A stretch of 10,172 nt of DNA from RYN-433 sp036558265 (GTDB taxonomy: Bacteria; Planctomycetota; Phycisphaerae; Tepidisphaerales; Tepidisphaeraceae): NCBI GenBank assembly GCA_036558265.1, contig DATBFY010000636.1:1-10172 (forward strand), written 5' to 3'. Every line of letters begins with the position of its first letter. Positions within the stretch are counted from its first letter, which is position 1. The notes below the pieces were generated by a model that did no database searches, was not told the origin of the DNA, and saw nothing but the letters and a program-made list of their open reading frames with translations. Positions 1-7,996 of the stretch are shown here, one piece after another. The position numbers and the translations under genes are program-made.

Positions 1-1272
<1,272 letters not shown>

Positions 1273-1275
1273 GGT

Positions 1276-1292
1276 CAACTCCTTCAAAGTTG
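1276..1292 (-). promoter_or_regulatory. thiC ribosome binding site inside a small hairpin
   Basis: On the minus strand the sequence CAACT-TTGAAGG-AGTTG forms a 5-bp stem with a 7-base loop. The Shine-Dalgarno AAGGAG (1279-1284) sits mostly in the loop, with its last two bases in the stem, and 6 bases separate it from the thiC ATG. The site fixes the start codon. The hairpin is weak, and its role in riboswitch output is inferred. Confidence 0.6.
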
Positions 1293-1369
1293 TCGCGTGG
1301 GGAAGCGGCGCGAGTCGCGGCGGAGGTTTGGACGAAACGCCGTGGTGCGCGCGAGGCCCGACATTCGCT

Positions 1370-1454
1370 CGCTTCCCTACGCCGGTATCAGCCGGATCAG
1401 GTTCAATGGGTGTGTCTCAGATCGGCCGGTCCGTCCGGCCGATCACCCCAAGCG
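1370..1454 (-). promoter_or_regulatory. TPP (Thi-box) riboswitch controlling thiC
   Basis: This aptamer in the thiC leader RNA binds thiamine pyrophosphate and lowers expression when the vitamin is plentiful. Its minus-strand sequence carries every landmark in order: closing stem P1 (CGCTT at 1450-1454 with AAGCG at 1370-1374), GGGGT pairing with ACCC for P2, the CTGAGA core at 1415-1420, then TTGAACCTGAT, CGGCTGATACCGG and GTAGGGAAG. P3 is a perfect 10-bp GATCGGCCGG hairpin with a 5-base loop (1420-1444). About 97 bases lie between the aptamer and the ATG. They contain no stem followed by a T-tract, so control is more likely at translation initiation than by a rho-independent terminator. The class is certain; the mechanism is inferred. 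Confidence 0.97.
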
Positions 1455-1463
1455 AACGACAAA

Positions 1464-1492
1464 AGCCTAGCGGCGGCGACGGTGTGCGGCAA
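1464..1492 (-). promoter_or_regulatory. Candidate sigma-70-type promoter of thiC
   Basis: On the minus strand TTGCCG (1487-1492) and TAGGCT (1464-1469) are separated by 17 bases. They lie immediately upstream of the riboswitch, so transcription would begin a few bases before the aptamer, as expected for a riboswitch leader. The -10 match is poor (3 of 6), so this rests mainly on position. Confidence 0.4.
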
Positions 1493-1541
1493 GGGGGCGA
1501 GGATCGCATGACGCGCACCGACCGGCCGGCGATGATCAGCG

Positions 1542-1561
1542 CCGCAGGCGTTCGCCTGCGG
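1542..1561. repeat. Intergenic 9-bp palindrome between divergent thiC and DUF47 genes
   Basis: CCGCAGGCG and CGCCTGCGG flank a central TT, giving a near-perfect hairpin (8 bp with a GTTC tetraloop as RNA). No T-tract follows on either strand, so it is not a normal terminator, and it lies upstream of both flanking genes. It could be a dispersed palindromic repeat or a regulator site. The rest of 1493-1610 shows no open frame that looks coding. Confidence 0.6.
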
Positions 1562-1610
1562 TTCCGATTGTGAAGGTTGCGCTAAGATTTGTCGCCGGGG
1601 GGTCTGTGGC

Positions 1611-1638
1611 TTGCGTGGGGGTTGGCGCGTCTTACAAT
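1611..1638 (+). promoter_or_regulatory. Candidate promoter for the phosphate-transport genes
   Basis: TTGCGT (1611-1616), a 16-base spacer and TACAAT (1633-1638) give a good -10 (5 of 6) and a fair -35 (3 of 6). Transcription would start near 1645, leaving a leader of about 48 bases before the DUF47 start codon. The same TACAATCC string is the -10 region of the promoter at 7997-8025, which adds some support. Confidence 0.55.
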
Positions 1639-1692
1639 CCGGCTTCACTCATCCGTAACGCAGTCTTAACTTTCGTCCGGGAGCCGACCGCC

Positions 1693-2316
1693 ATGTTCAA
1701 CCTTCTCCCCAAGGACACGGTCTTCTTCGACCTGTTCGAGGGTCTCGCCACCCATGCCGTCTCCTGCGCCGAGCACCTCCGGCGGCTGGCCGCCACATTC
1801 CCCAGCATCGAGGGGGAGGTGCAGCGCATCCGCCAGGAGGAGCACCAGGCCGACGACCTGGCGCACACCGCCCTGGACCGCCTGGACCGAACCTTTATCA
1901 CCCCCTTCGACCGCGAGGACATCCATACCCTGGTGAACGAGCTCGACAATGTGATCGACATGGTCGATGCGCTGGCGAAGCGGTTCACGCTCTACAACGT
2001 GAAGAGCATGGAGCCGCTGTTCGTCAAGCAGTGCGAGGTGCTGGTGCGGGCGACGGTGACGCTGAGCGAGGCCGTTCACCGGTTGCGCAAGAGCCGCAAG
2101 CTGTCGGAACTTTCGGAGAAACTGATCGAGATCCACCGCCTGGAGAGCGAGGGGGACGACAACCACCACGCGGCGATCAGCAAGCTCTACAGCGGGTCGG
2201 TCGAGCCGCTGGAAGTGATGAAGTGGAAGGAGTTCTACGACTACGTCGAGAACGCGATCGACGGGTGTGAGGACGTGGGGAACACGCTCGAACGGATCGT
2301 GTTGAAGAATGGATAA
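1693..2316 (+). CDS. DUF47/PhoU-like phosphate transport accessory protein
   Basis: This is a 207-residue, highly charged, all-helical cytoplasmic protein of the DUF47 (PF01865) family. These proteins resemble PhoU and are usually encoded beside a PiT permease, as here, where they are thought to modulate phosphate uptake. Visible signatures are EEHQAD (residues 49-54), TPFDREDIHTLVNELDNVID (70-89), the second acidic motif ESEGDDNHH (151-159), and the C-terminal WKEFYDYVENAIDGCEDVGN segment (178-197). The acidic motifs match the metal-binding ExxxD pattern of PhoU-type proteins. The length fits the family's usual 200-215 residues. The frame is open upstream to 1570, but that extension would run across the candidate promoter and has no family match. 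The ATG used has GGGAG 9 bases upstream. Direct effect on the permease is inferred from family and context. Confidence 0.93.
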   Translation: MFNLLPKDTVFFDLFEGLATHAVSCAEHLRRLAATFPSIEGEVQRIRQEEHQADDLAHTALDRLDRTFITPFDREDIHTLVNELDNVIDMVDALAKRFTLYNVKSMEPLFVKQCEVLVRATVTLSEAVHRLRKSRKLSELSEKLIEIHRLESEGDDNHHAAISKLYSGSVEPLEVMKWKEFYDYVENAIDGCEDVGNTLERIVLKNG

Positions 2317-2326
2317 AAAGGGGAAA

Positions 2327-2402
2327 GTCCTGAGTGCTGAGTCCTGAGTCCTCCAGCGAAGGGTGCCGGGGCCCGTCACTCAGGACTCGACACTCAGAGG
2401 AC
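2327..2402. repeat. Imperfect inverted repeat of AGTCCTGAGT-like units
   Basis: The left arm (2327-2352) is built from tandem GTCCTGAGT/GCTGAGT units. The right arm (2376-2402) contains their complement (ACTCAGGACT, then ACACTCAGAGGAC). The arms pair over about 22 bases with a 2-base bulge and two mismatches, around a 23-base loop that contains GGGTGCCGGGGCCC. It fills most of the gap between the DUF47 and permease genes. It could stabilise or attenuate the message between the genes, or be a copy of a dispersed intergenic repeat. No T-tract follows. Confidence 0.8.
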
Positions 2403-2416
2403 TGACTATTCCTGCC

Positions 2417-3538
2417 ATGTTCACGTCATTTCTTGCCGCCGCCGCGACGGAACCGGTGACCCGCCACGCCGCCTCGGGCGGCGTGTTGTACCTGGTCATC
2501 TTCATCATCTTCGTCGCGCTGGTCTTCGATTTTCTCAACGGCTTTCACGACGCCGCCAACGCGATCGCCACGATCGTCTCAACGCGCGTGCTTTCCCCGA
2601 CGCAGGCGGTGATCTGGGCGGCGATGTTCGAGTTCGGGGCCGCCTTCCTGTTCGGCACCCACGTCGCCGGCACGGTCGGCGAGAAACTGGTCGATCCGCG
2701 CTTCGTTGACATCTACGTGGTCTTCGGCGGCCTGCTGGGTGCGATTACCTGGAACCTGACCACCTGGTGGCTGGCGCTTCCGACGAGCTCGTCGCACGCG
2801 CTGTTCAGCGGCATGGCCGGCGCGGCGATCGCCAAGAGCGGCATCCAGGTCATCCTGTTCAAGGGGTGGGTTCCGCTGCTGGCGTTCATCATCTTCTCGC
2901 CGGTGATCGGGTTCATTCTCGGCACGGCGCTGATGACCTCGATGGCGTGGATTTTCCGCCGGCAGCACCCGTTCAGGGTCGAGAGCTGGTTCCGGCGTTT
3001 TCAATTGGCCTCGTCGGCGGTGTACTGCCTGGGGCACGGGGGCAATGACGCCCAGAAGACGATGGGAATCATCGTGTTGTTGCTGTCGGCGGCGGGCCTG
3101 CGGCACTGGGCGACGCCCGACCCGCACTCGTGGGCGAACTCGTTCAACCTGTTCAGCCATCAGCATTCGGTCGCGTGGTGGGTGATCCTCTCGTGCAACG
3201 GTGCGATCGCGCTGGGGGTCCTGTGCGGCGGGTGGCGAATCGTGAAGACGATGGGGTCCGGCATCACCCGTCTCCAGCCGATCGGCGGGTTCTGCGCCGA
3301 GACGGCGGCGGCGACGACGATCATCTCGGCCACGCGCTTCGGCATCCCGATCTCGACGACGCACGCGATCACCGGGGCGATCCTGGGCGTGGGCACGACC
3401 AAGGGCGTGCGATCGGTGCGCTGGATCTGGGGGCAGCGGATCGTGACCGCGTGGATCCTGACCATCCCCTGTTCGGCGTTCGTGGGGGCGCTCACCTACC
3501 TGGTGATCCACGCGGGGATCGAGCCGTTTTTCAAATAA
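2417..3538 (+). CDS. PiT-family inorganic phosphate permease
   Basis: This is a 373-residue polytopic inner-membrane protein that takes up phosphate, usually as a metal-phosphate complex, driven by the proton or sodium gradient. It shows the two-fold internal repeat of the PiT family (PF01384). The first half has GFHDAANAIAT (residues 42-52) and PTSSSH (122-127). The second has GGNDAQKTMG (208-217) and PISTTH (311-316). Hydrophobic stretches alternate with short loops throughout, consistent with about ten membrane helices, the first at roughly 23-40. The ATG at 2417 is preferred over a GTG at 2363 because the extra 18 codons would translate the right arm of the inverted repeat. The ribosome site is poor (AGAGGA, 15 bases upstream). 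It follows the DUF47 gene by 100 bases in the same direction, the usual pairing. Whether it is specific for phosphate or takes sulfate, as a few relatives do, cannot be read, but DUF47 favours phosphate. Confidence 0.95.
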   Translation: MFTSFLAAAATEPVTRHAASGGVLYLVIFIIFVALVFDFLNGFHDAANAIATIVSTRVLSPTQAVIWAAMFEFGAAFLFGTHVAGTVGEKLVDPRFVDIYVVFGGLLGAITWNLTTWWLALPTSSSHALFSGMAGAAIAKSGIQVILFKGWVPLLAFIIFSPVIGFILGTALMTSMAWIFRRQHPFRVESWFRRFQLASSAVYCLGHGGNDAQKTMGIIVLLLSAAGLRHWATPDPHSWANSFNLFSHQHSVAWWVILSCNGAIALGVLCGGWRIVKTMGSGITRLQPIGGFCAETAAATTIISATRFGIPISTTHAITGAILGVGTTKGVRSVRWIWGQRIVTAWILTIPCSAFVGALTYLVIHAGIEPFFK

Positions 3539-3658
3539 GGATGACGGTTGAAGGCAGAAGGATGAATCGGATCACGGCGGGGGATAGGATTTGCAGGGCA
3601 TGATCGGTATGCCCAATCTTCGTCATCGTGTTTGCATCTTCGGGCCGGTGAGGTGGGC
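3539..3658 (+). other. Intergenic stretch with purine-rich repeats and a small hairpin
   Basis: The first 40 bases hold short degenerate repeats: AGGATGA at 3538-3544 and again at 3559-3565, with GGTTGAAGGCAGAAGG between them. GGGCAT (3596-3601) and ATGCCC (3609-3614) form a perfect 6-bp stem with a 7-base loop, followed by AATCTT. This could be a weak terminator for the permease transcript, but the T-tract is lacking. No convincing promoter was found here, so the next gene may be read through from upstream. Confidence 0.45.
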
Positions 3659-4363
3659 GTGAACGTTCGTGTCGCCGAGCCTCTTCTTTCGCGCGCCTTC
3701 CGATGTTTCGGTTGGAAGCTGCTGTTGCTGGTCGTGCTGCCGCCGCTGTTCGAGTGCTGCTACGTGCTGCCGCAGCTCGCGCCGGTTTTCAACGAACCGT
3801 ATCAGATGGGGCTGACGTGGGTGGACCGCGTGGTGCCGTTCGAGCCCGCATGGGTGGGAGCGTACCTGTCGGTTTATCTGATGGTGCCGCTGGCGCCGCT
3901 CTTCGCGACGACGCGCGGGCAACTCTGGCGCTACACGCTGGGGATGGCGGTGATGTTCGTCGGTGCGGGGGTGTTCTTCTTCTGCTGTCCGGTGGCGTAC
4001 CCGCGGCCGCCACGACCTGCGGGCGCCCCGGGATTGTACCTGCTGATCACCAGCATCGATAAGCCGCTGAACGCGATGCCGTCGCTGCACGCGGGGATGG
4101 CGGCGTATACCCTTCTGTACGCGCGGCGGATCCTGGCAGACCTGCCGCCGCGGCAACTGCGGGCGTTGCTGGCGTTCGGATGGGTCTGGACGGCCGTCAT
4201 TTTCTACGCGACGCTGGCGACCAAGCAGCATTACCTCTTGGACCTGCCGGCGGGAATGGTGCTGGCGTGGGTGGGAGATCGCGTGGCCTGGCGGGTGGGG
4301 CGATCGCGCGGCAGCGCGGCAGTTGACCTCAACCGATTTGTCCGGGCCGCGGACGATCGTTAG
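3659..4363 (+). CDS. PAP2-superfamily membrane phosphatase/phosphotransferase, AUR1-like
   Basis: This is a 234-residue membrane protein with about six hydrophobic segments. It belongs to the lipid-phosphatase/phosphotransferase fold and looks closest to the PAP2_3 (PF14378) group that includes inositol-phosphorylceramide synthase AUR1. Three family motifs are in order: CCPVAYPRPP (residues 109-118) for the first phosphate-binding region, NAMPSLHAG (138-146), where PSLH replaces the classical PSGH, and TKQHYLLDLPAG (188-199), which supplies the catalytic His and Asp. The active site should face the periplasm. Likely substrates are lipid phosphates or phospholipid headgroups; hydrolysis and headgroup transfer cannot be told apart. 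The GTG start at 3659 is chosen because GAGGTG ends just upstream; TTG at 3632 and GTG at 3653 are alternatives. Its position after a phosphate permease may be coincidental. Family is secure, substrate unknown. Confidence 0.85.
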   Translation: MNVRVAEPLLSRAFRCFGWKLLLLVVLPPLFECCYVLPQLAPVFNEPYQMGLTWVDRVVPFEPAWVGAYLSVYLMVPLAPLFATTRGQLWRYTLGMAVMFVGAGVFFFCCPVAYPRPPRPAGAPGLYLLITSIDKPLNAMPSLHAGMAAYTLLYARRILADLPPRQLRALLAFGWVWTAVIFYATLATKQHYLLDLPAGMVLAWVGDRVAWRVGRSRGSAAVDLNRFVRAADDR

Positions 4364-4366
4364 ACT
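4338..4366 (+). promoter_or_regulatory. Candidate promoter of the large cytochrome-type gene
   Basis: TTGTCC (4338-4343) and TAGACT (4361-4366) are spaced by exactly 17 bases, with 4 of 6 matches in each box. The -10 box covers the stop codon of the PAP2 gene. Transcription would start near 4373, giving a leader of about 48 bases. If real, the large gene is an independent transcription unit. Confidence 0.4.
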
Positions 4367-4420
4367 CCCATTCCCGTGTCGTGTTCACATCACCTGTTTG
4401 TCCCGAGGGTGAGCTTTATC

Positions 4421-7400
4421 ATGATTCGCAAATCGATCTCGCTGATTCTGGCGTTGGGATTCGTTGCACTGGTCAGGTCCGGATTGCTTGCCGCTGAAGT
4501 TGGCAAACCCGCAATGTCGGACAACCCGACGCCAAACTGGGTCTGGTCCTCCGCGAAGGCCGGCGAGGACGAGGTTCTCTACTTCCGCAAGAGCTTCGAG
4601 CTGCCGAACGACGCCCAAGCCCTCAAGGGGCTCAAGGCGCAGTTCTGGGGCTCGTGCGATAACGTGCTGGCGCTCAACATCAACGGCCAGTTCATCGGGT
4701 TCAGCACGGAGTGGACCCAGCCGGTCTATCACGACCTGACGACATACCTGCGGCCGGGCAAGAACGTGATCGCGATCAAGGCGACCAACCAGGGGAGCTT
4801 CGCCGGCCTGATCGCGCGATTGATGCTAACCGGTCCGGGGACGGCCCGCCGATCGATCGTGACGGATGACTCGTGGCGGTGGCTGGACGTCTCGACCGTG
4901 GACAAGAACGACCCCTTGAACAAGGCCGTCGTCGCGATCGATTACGACGATTCGAAGTGGAAGCCCTCGCATGTGCTCGGCAAGCTCGGCATCGCCCCGT
5001 GGGGCATGCTGGAGGGGGGCGACGGCCGGCCGATCGTCGCCACGCCCGCCGACACGCTGCAACTGCTCCCGGGCTTCAAGGCCGACTTGCTCTATACCAT
5101 CCCCAAGACGACGCAGGGGTCATGGGTGGCGATGTGCGTCGATCCCAAGGGCAGGTTGATTACGTCCGACCAGACCGGCTATCTCTATCGCGTGACCGTC
5201 GGCGCAACGGCCGCCGACACGAAAGTCGAGCGGATCAACCAGCCGATCGGCCACGCGCAAGGATTGCTGTGCGCGTTCGACGCCCTTTACGTGGTCGTGA
5301 ACGGTGCCGGCATACAGGGACATGGCTCCGGGCTCTATCGCCTGACCGACACGGATGGGGATGACCAATACGACAAGCTCGAGACGCTGGCGCGGATCGA
5401 CGGCGCCGGCGAGCACGGCCCGCACGCGATTCGACTCGGGCCGGACGGGAAATCGCTCTATTTGGTGGCCGGGAATTTCACGAAGGTGCCCCAACCGCTC
5501 AATCCCAACTCGCCCCATCGCAATTTCGCGGAGGATCATCTCCTGATCCGCAACCCCGACGGTGGCGGGCACGACCCGAACATCTTCGCCCCGGGCGGAT
5601 GGCTGGCGAAGACCGACAAAGATGCGAAGGAGTGGACGCTCGTCTGCGCCGGCATGCGCAACACCTACGACTTCGCCTTCAACGCCGACGGCGAGATCCT
5701 CAACTACGACTCCGACATGGAGTGGGACACCGGCACGCCCTGGTATCGTCCGATCCGCGTGCTGCACCTGGTGAGCGGGGGCGAGTACGGCTGGCGGAAC
5801 GGGACGGGGAAGTGGCCTGCATATTATCCCGATTCGCTCGGCGCGGTCGTCAATACCGGCATGGGCTCGCCCGTGGGCGTGACCTTCGGGTATGGGACAA
5901 AGTTCCCAGCCAAATACCAGCAGGCGTTCTTCATCGAAGACTGGGCTTACGGGAAGATCTACGCCGTGCACCTGACGCCCAGCGGATCGAGCTACACCGG
6001 CACGTTCGAGACGTTCGTCGCGGGCAAGGGGTTCCCGGTGACCGACATCGTGGTCGGCAAGGACGGGACTCTCTACGTCACGACCGGCGGGCGCGGGACG
6101 CAATCGGGACTGTATCGCATCTCGTACGTGGGCAACGAGCCGACCTCGCCGGTCACGCCGACGAGCGACCCCGCCAGCGCGAAAGCGCGCGAGGAACGGC
6201 ACCGCCTGGAATCCTTCCATGGCCGGATGGATCCCGCCGCGATTTCCGCCGCCCTGCCGTACCTCAACAGCACCGACCGCAATCTCCGCTACGCCGCCCG
6301 CATTGCGCTGGAGTGGCAACCGATCGAATCGTGGAAGGACCAAGTGCTGGCGGAGAAACGCCCCACCGCGCTGATCAACGGCATGGTCGGCCTGATCCGC
6401 GCCGACACGCGCGTGATCAAGCCCGCCCCCTCGACGACCGAGCCGAGCACCTATCAGATCCTTGATCCCGCCCTGCAGCCGAAGATCATCGAGGGACTCA
6501 ACCGGCTCAACCTCAAGTCGCTGACCGAGGAACAGTTGCTCGAGGCGACGCGGGCGTATGGCCTGGCGTTCATCCGCCTGGGCAAACCCGACGCGGCCAC
6601 GGCCAAAGCGATCGCGGCGCGATTCGATCCGCTCTTCCCCTCCCAGAGCATCTTCGTCAACCGGGAAGTCGCTCAATTGCTGGTCTACCTGCAATCCCCC
6701 GGCATCATCAGCAAGTGCATGGAGCAACTCGCCAAGTCGCAAACGCAGGAAGATCAGCTTTACTACTGCCTGATCCTGCGGAACCTGCCCGCGTCCACCG
6801 GCTGGACGCTTGAGCAGCGCCGGGCGTACTTCTCGTTCATCAATTTCGCCCAAGCCAACTACAAGGGAGGCGCGAGTTTCCGCAAGTTCCTCAGCCGCAT
6901 CCGCGAGGATGCGACCAAGACGTTGAGCGACGAAGAGCTCAAGCGGCTCGATGATGTGCTCAAGGGCGAGACGGCCGTCGCGCTGGTGAAGGACACCAAG
7001 CCGCGCCAGTTCGTCCGCAACTGGGCCACGTCGGACCTCGTGCCGGAGATCGACCAGGCGACGCACGGCCGCAACTACACCAACGGCAAGGCCGTCTTCG
7101 AATCCGCCCAGTGCGCCGCCTGCCATCGCTTCGCCAACGAGGGCGGCTCGACCGGGCCGGACCTGTCGGGTGTCGGCAACCGATTCTCGCCCGCCGACGT
7201 GCTCGAATCGATCCTGCTGCCGTCAAAGGTGATCTCCGACCAGTATCAGACAACCGTGATCAATAGCAAGGACGGCGACACGAACGTTGGCCGCATCGCT
7301 CAGGAGGACGATCGGAAAATCCTCCTCCAGACGAATCCGCTCTCGACTGACACGATCGAGATCGCGAAGAAGGACGTCAAATCGCGCGGCCTGTCGAAGG

Positions 7401-7513
7401 TCTCGATGATGCCCCAGGGGCTGGTGGACTACTTCGAGAAGGACGACATCCTCGACCTGGTCGCCTACCTGCGATCGGGCGGGGACGCGAAGGACAAGGC
7501 GTTTGCAAAGTGA
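4421..7513 (+). CDS. Secreted PVC-type dehydrogenase-like protein with C-terminal haem-binding CxxCH domain
   Basis: This is a 1030-residue exported protein. A signal peptide (residues 1 to about 25, Arg-Lys then a hydrophobic run, ending LLAAE) leads to a jelly-roll, galactose-binding-like domain (about 40-150), a six-bladed propeller of the soluble-dehydrogenase type (about 215-570), a helical HEAT-like region (about 590-830), and a short c-type cytochrome domain (about 885-1024). Covalent haem would attach at CAACH (898-902). Met996 or Met997 in SMMPQGL is the likely distal ligand. This order matches the large planctomycete membrane-bound dehydrogenase/haem-binding families (TIGR02604 and TIGR02603 type). 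The family is presumed to oxidise an unidentified substrate and pass electrons through the haem; the N-terminal jelly roll suggests a carbohydrate link. The ATG at 4421 has a GAGGGTGAG ribosome site and starts the signal peptide; a GTG at 4376 adds 15 residues that would spoil it. Architecture is well supported, substrate unknown. Confidence 0.93.
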   Translation: MIRKSISLILALGFVALVRSGLLAAEVGKPAMSDNPTPNWVWSSAKAGEDEVLYFRKSFELPNDAQALKGLKAQFWGSCDNVLALNINGQFIGFSTEWTQPVYHDLTTYLRPGKNVIAIKATNQGSFAGLIARLMLTGPGTARRSIVTDDSWRWLDVSTVDKNDPLNKAVVAIDYDDSKWKPSHVLGKLGIAPWGMLEGGDGRPIVATPADTLQLLPGFKADLLYTIPKTTQGSWVAMCVDPKGRLITSDQTGYLYRVTVGATAADTKVERINQPIGHAQGLLCAFDALYVVVNGAGIQGHGSGLYRLTDTDGDDQYDKLETLARIDGAGEHGPHAIRLGPDGKSLYLVAGNFTKVPQPLNPNSPHRNFAEDHLLIRNPDGGGHDPNIFAPGGWLAKTDKDAKEWTLVCAGMRNTYDFAFNADGEILNYDSDMEWDTGTPWYRPIRVLHLVSGGEYGWRNGTGKWPAYYPDSLGAVVNTGMGSPVGVTFGYGTKFPAKYQQAFFIEDWAYGKIYAVHLTPSGSSYTGTFETFVAGKGFPVTDIVVGKDGTLYVTTGGRGTQSGLYRISYVGNEPTSPVTPTSDPASAKAREERHRLESFHGRMDPAAISAALPYLNSTDRNLRYAARIALEWQPIESWKDQVLAEKRPTALINGMVGLIRADTRVIKPAPSTTEPSTYQILDPALQPKIIEGLNRLNLKSLTEEQLLEATRAYGLAFIRLGKPDAATAKAIAARFDPLFPSQSIFVNREVAQLLVYLQSPGIISKCMEQLAKSQTQEDQLYYCLILRNLPASTGWTLEQRRAYFSFINFAQANYKGGASFRKFLSRIREDATKTLSDEELKRLDDVLKGETAVALVKDTKPRQFVRNWATSDLVPEIDQATHGRNYTNGKAVFESAQCAACHRFANEGGSTGPDLSGVGNRFSPADVLESILLPSKVISDQYQTTVINSKDGDTNVGRIAQEDDRKILLQTNPLSTDTIEIAKKDVKSRGLSKVSMMPQGLVDYFEKDDILDLVAYLRSGGDAKDKAFAK

Positions 7514-7523
7514 CGTGTTCGGG

Positions 7524-7964
7524 CTAATCCGCCAGCACCAGCGGCGTGATGCCGCGTTGGAGGAGGATCGCGCCGCCATGCCCGGGCGCGATTCGGCGCG
7601 GGGCGTTGAGCCGCTGCGGGATCACGTTCCCCGCCGGTCCAGCGATCACCGGGTTCACCCCGCCGACGAACCCGCCGGGGAGTTGAACGATGCCGCCCCC
7701 GCCCCCGGGGCCCGCCTGGAACTGGAAGGTGAACAGGTTGAGCAATTGCGAGTTCGACGGCCGCATCGTCATCGTGACGTACTTGCGGTCCGCCGACACC
7801 GTCGCCTGCACGTCGTTGATCACGCCCGAATTGACGACGCCGATCTCCGGCTCGAACGCCATGGCGCCGCCCCCGACGACGGGCACGCCGATCACCTGCC
7901 CCCGTGCCAGGAAAGCAGACATCGCAAGAACGGCAATCGCGAGCAGGCCCGATCGAACGTTCAT
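7524..7964 (-). CDS. Small secreted glycine-rich protein of unknown function
   Basis: This is a 146-residue protein with a clear signal peptide (residues 1 to about 22: MNVRSG, a hydrophobic core, then FLARGQ). The mature part has a predicted beta-rich segment, VVNSGVINDVQATVSADRKY (43-62), continuing to TFQFQ (79-83), then a Gly/Pro-rich tail with little charge. The VSADRKYVTMTM segment recalls a motif I associate with planctomycete secreted proteins, sometimes next to secretin-like domains; this is from memory and not an established function. The start is set by GGAGGT 6 bases before the ATG, with a good promoter just upstream. The open frame extends 22 codons further upstream, but that part lacks signal-peptide character and covers the promoter. 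It converges on the large cytochrome gene, with 10 bases between stop codons and no visible terminator. It could be a surface or matrix protein. That it is a gene is likely; its role is unknown. Confidence 0.8.
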   Translation of the reverse strand: MNVRSGLLAIAVLAMSAFLARGQVIGVPVVGGGAMAFEPEIGVVNSGVINDVQATVSADRKYVTMTMRPSNSQLLNLFTFQFQAGPGGGGGIVQLPGGFVGGVNPVIAGPAGNVIPQRLNAPRRIAPGHGGAILLQRGITPLVLAD

Positions 7965-7996
7965 GGTGAAACCTCCGCGGGTGTGGAATTCACAGG

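Noticed and set aside
2363..2416. GTG start for the phosphate permease 18 codons upstream
   Set aside because: It would translate the inverted-repeat element, and the extra residues have no family match. The ATG at 2417 leads straight into the first membrane segment.
3596..3614. Rho-independent terminator after the permease gene
   Set aside because: The 6-bp stem is real but AATCTT is not a T-tract, so it is noted only as a hairpin.
5120..7126. A 668-codon open frame on the minus strand inside the large cytochrome-type gene
   Set aside because: It is antisense to a gene with clear domains and a CAACH haem motif. Its translation is rich in Arg, Val, Gly and Asp with no recognisable motif, as expected for a GC-rich shadow frame.
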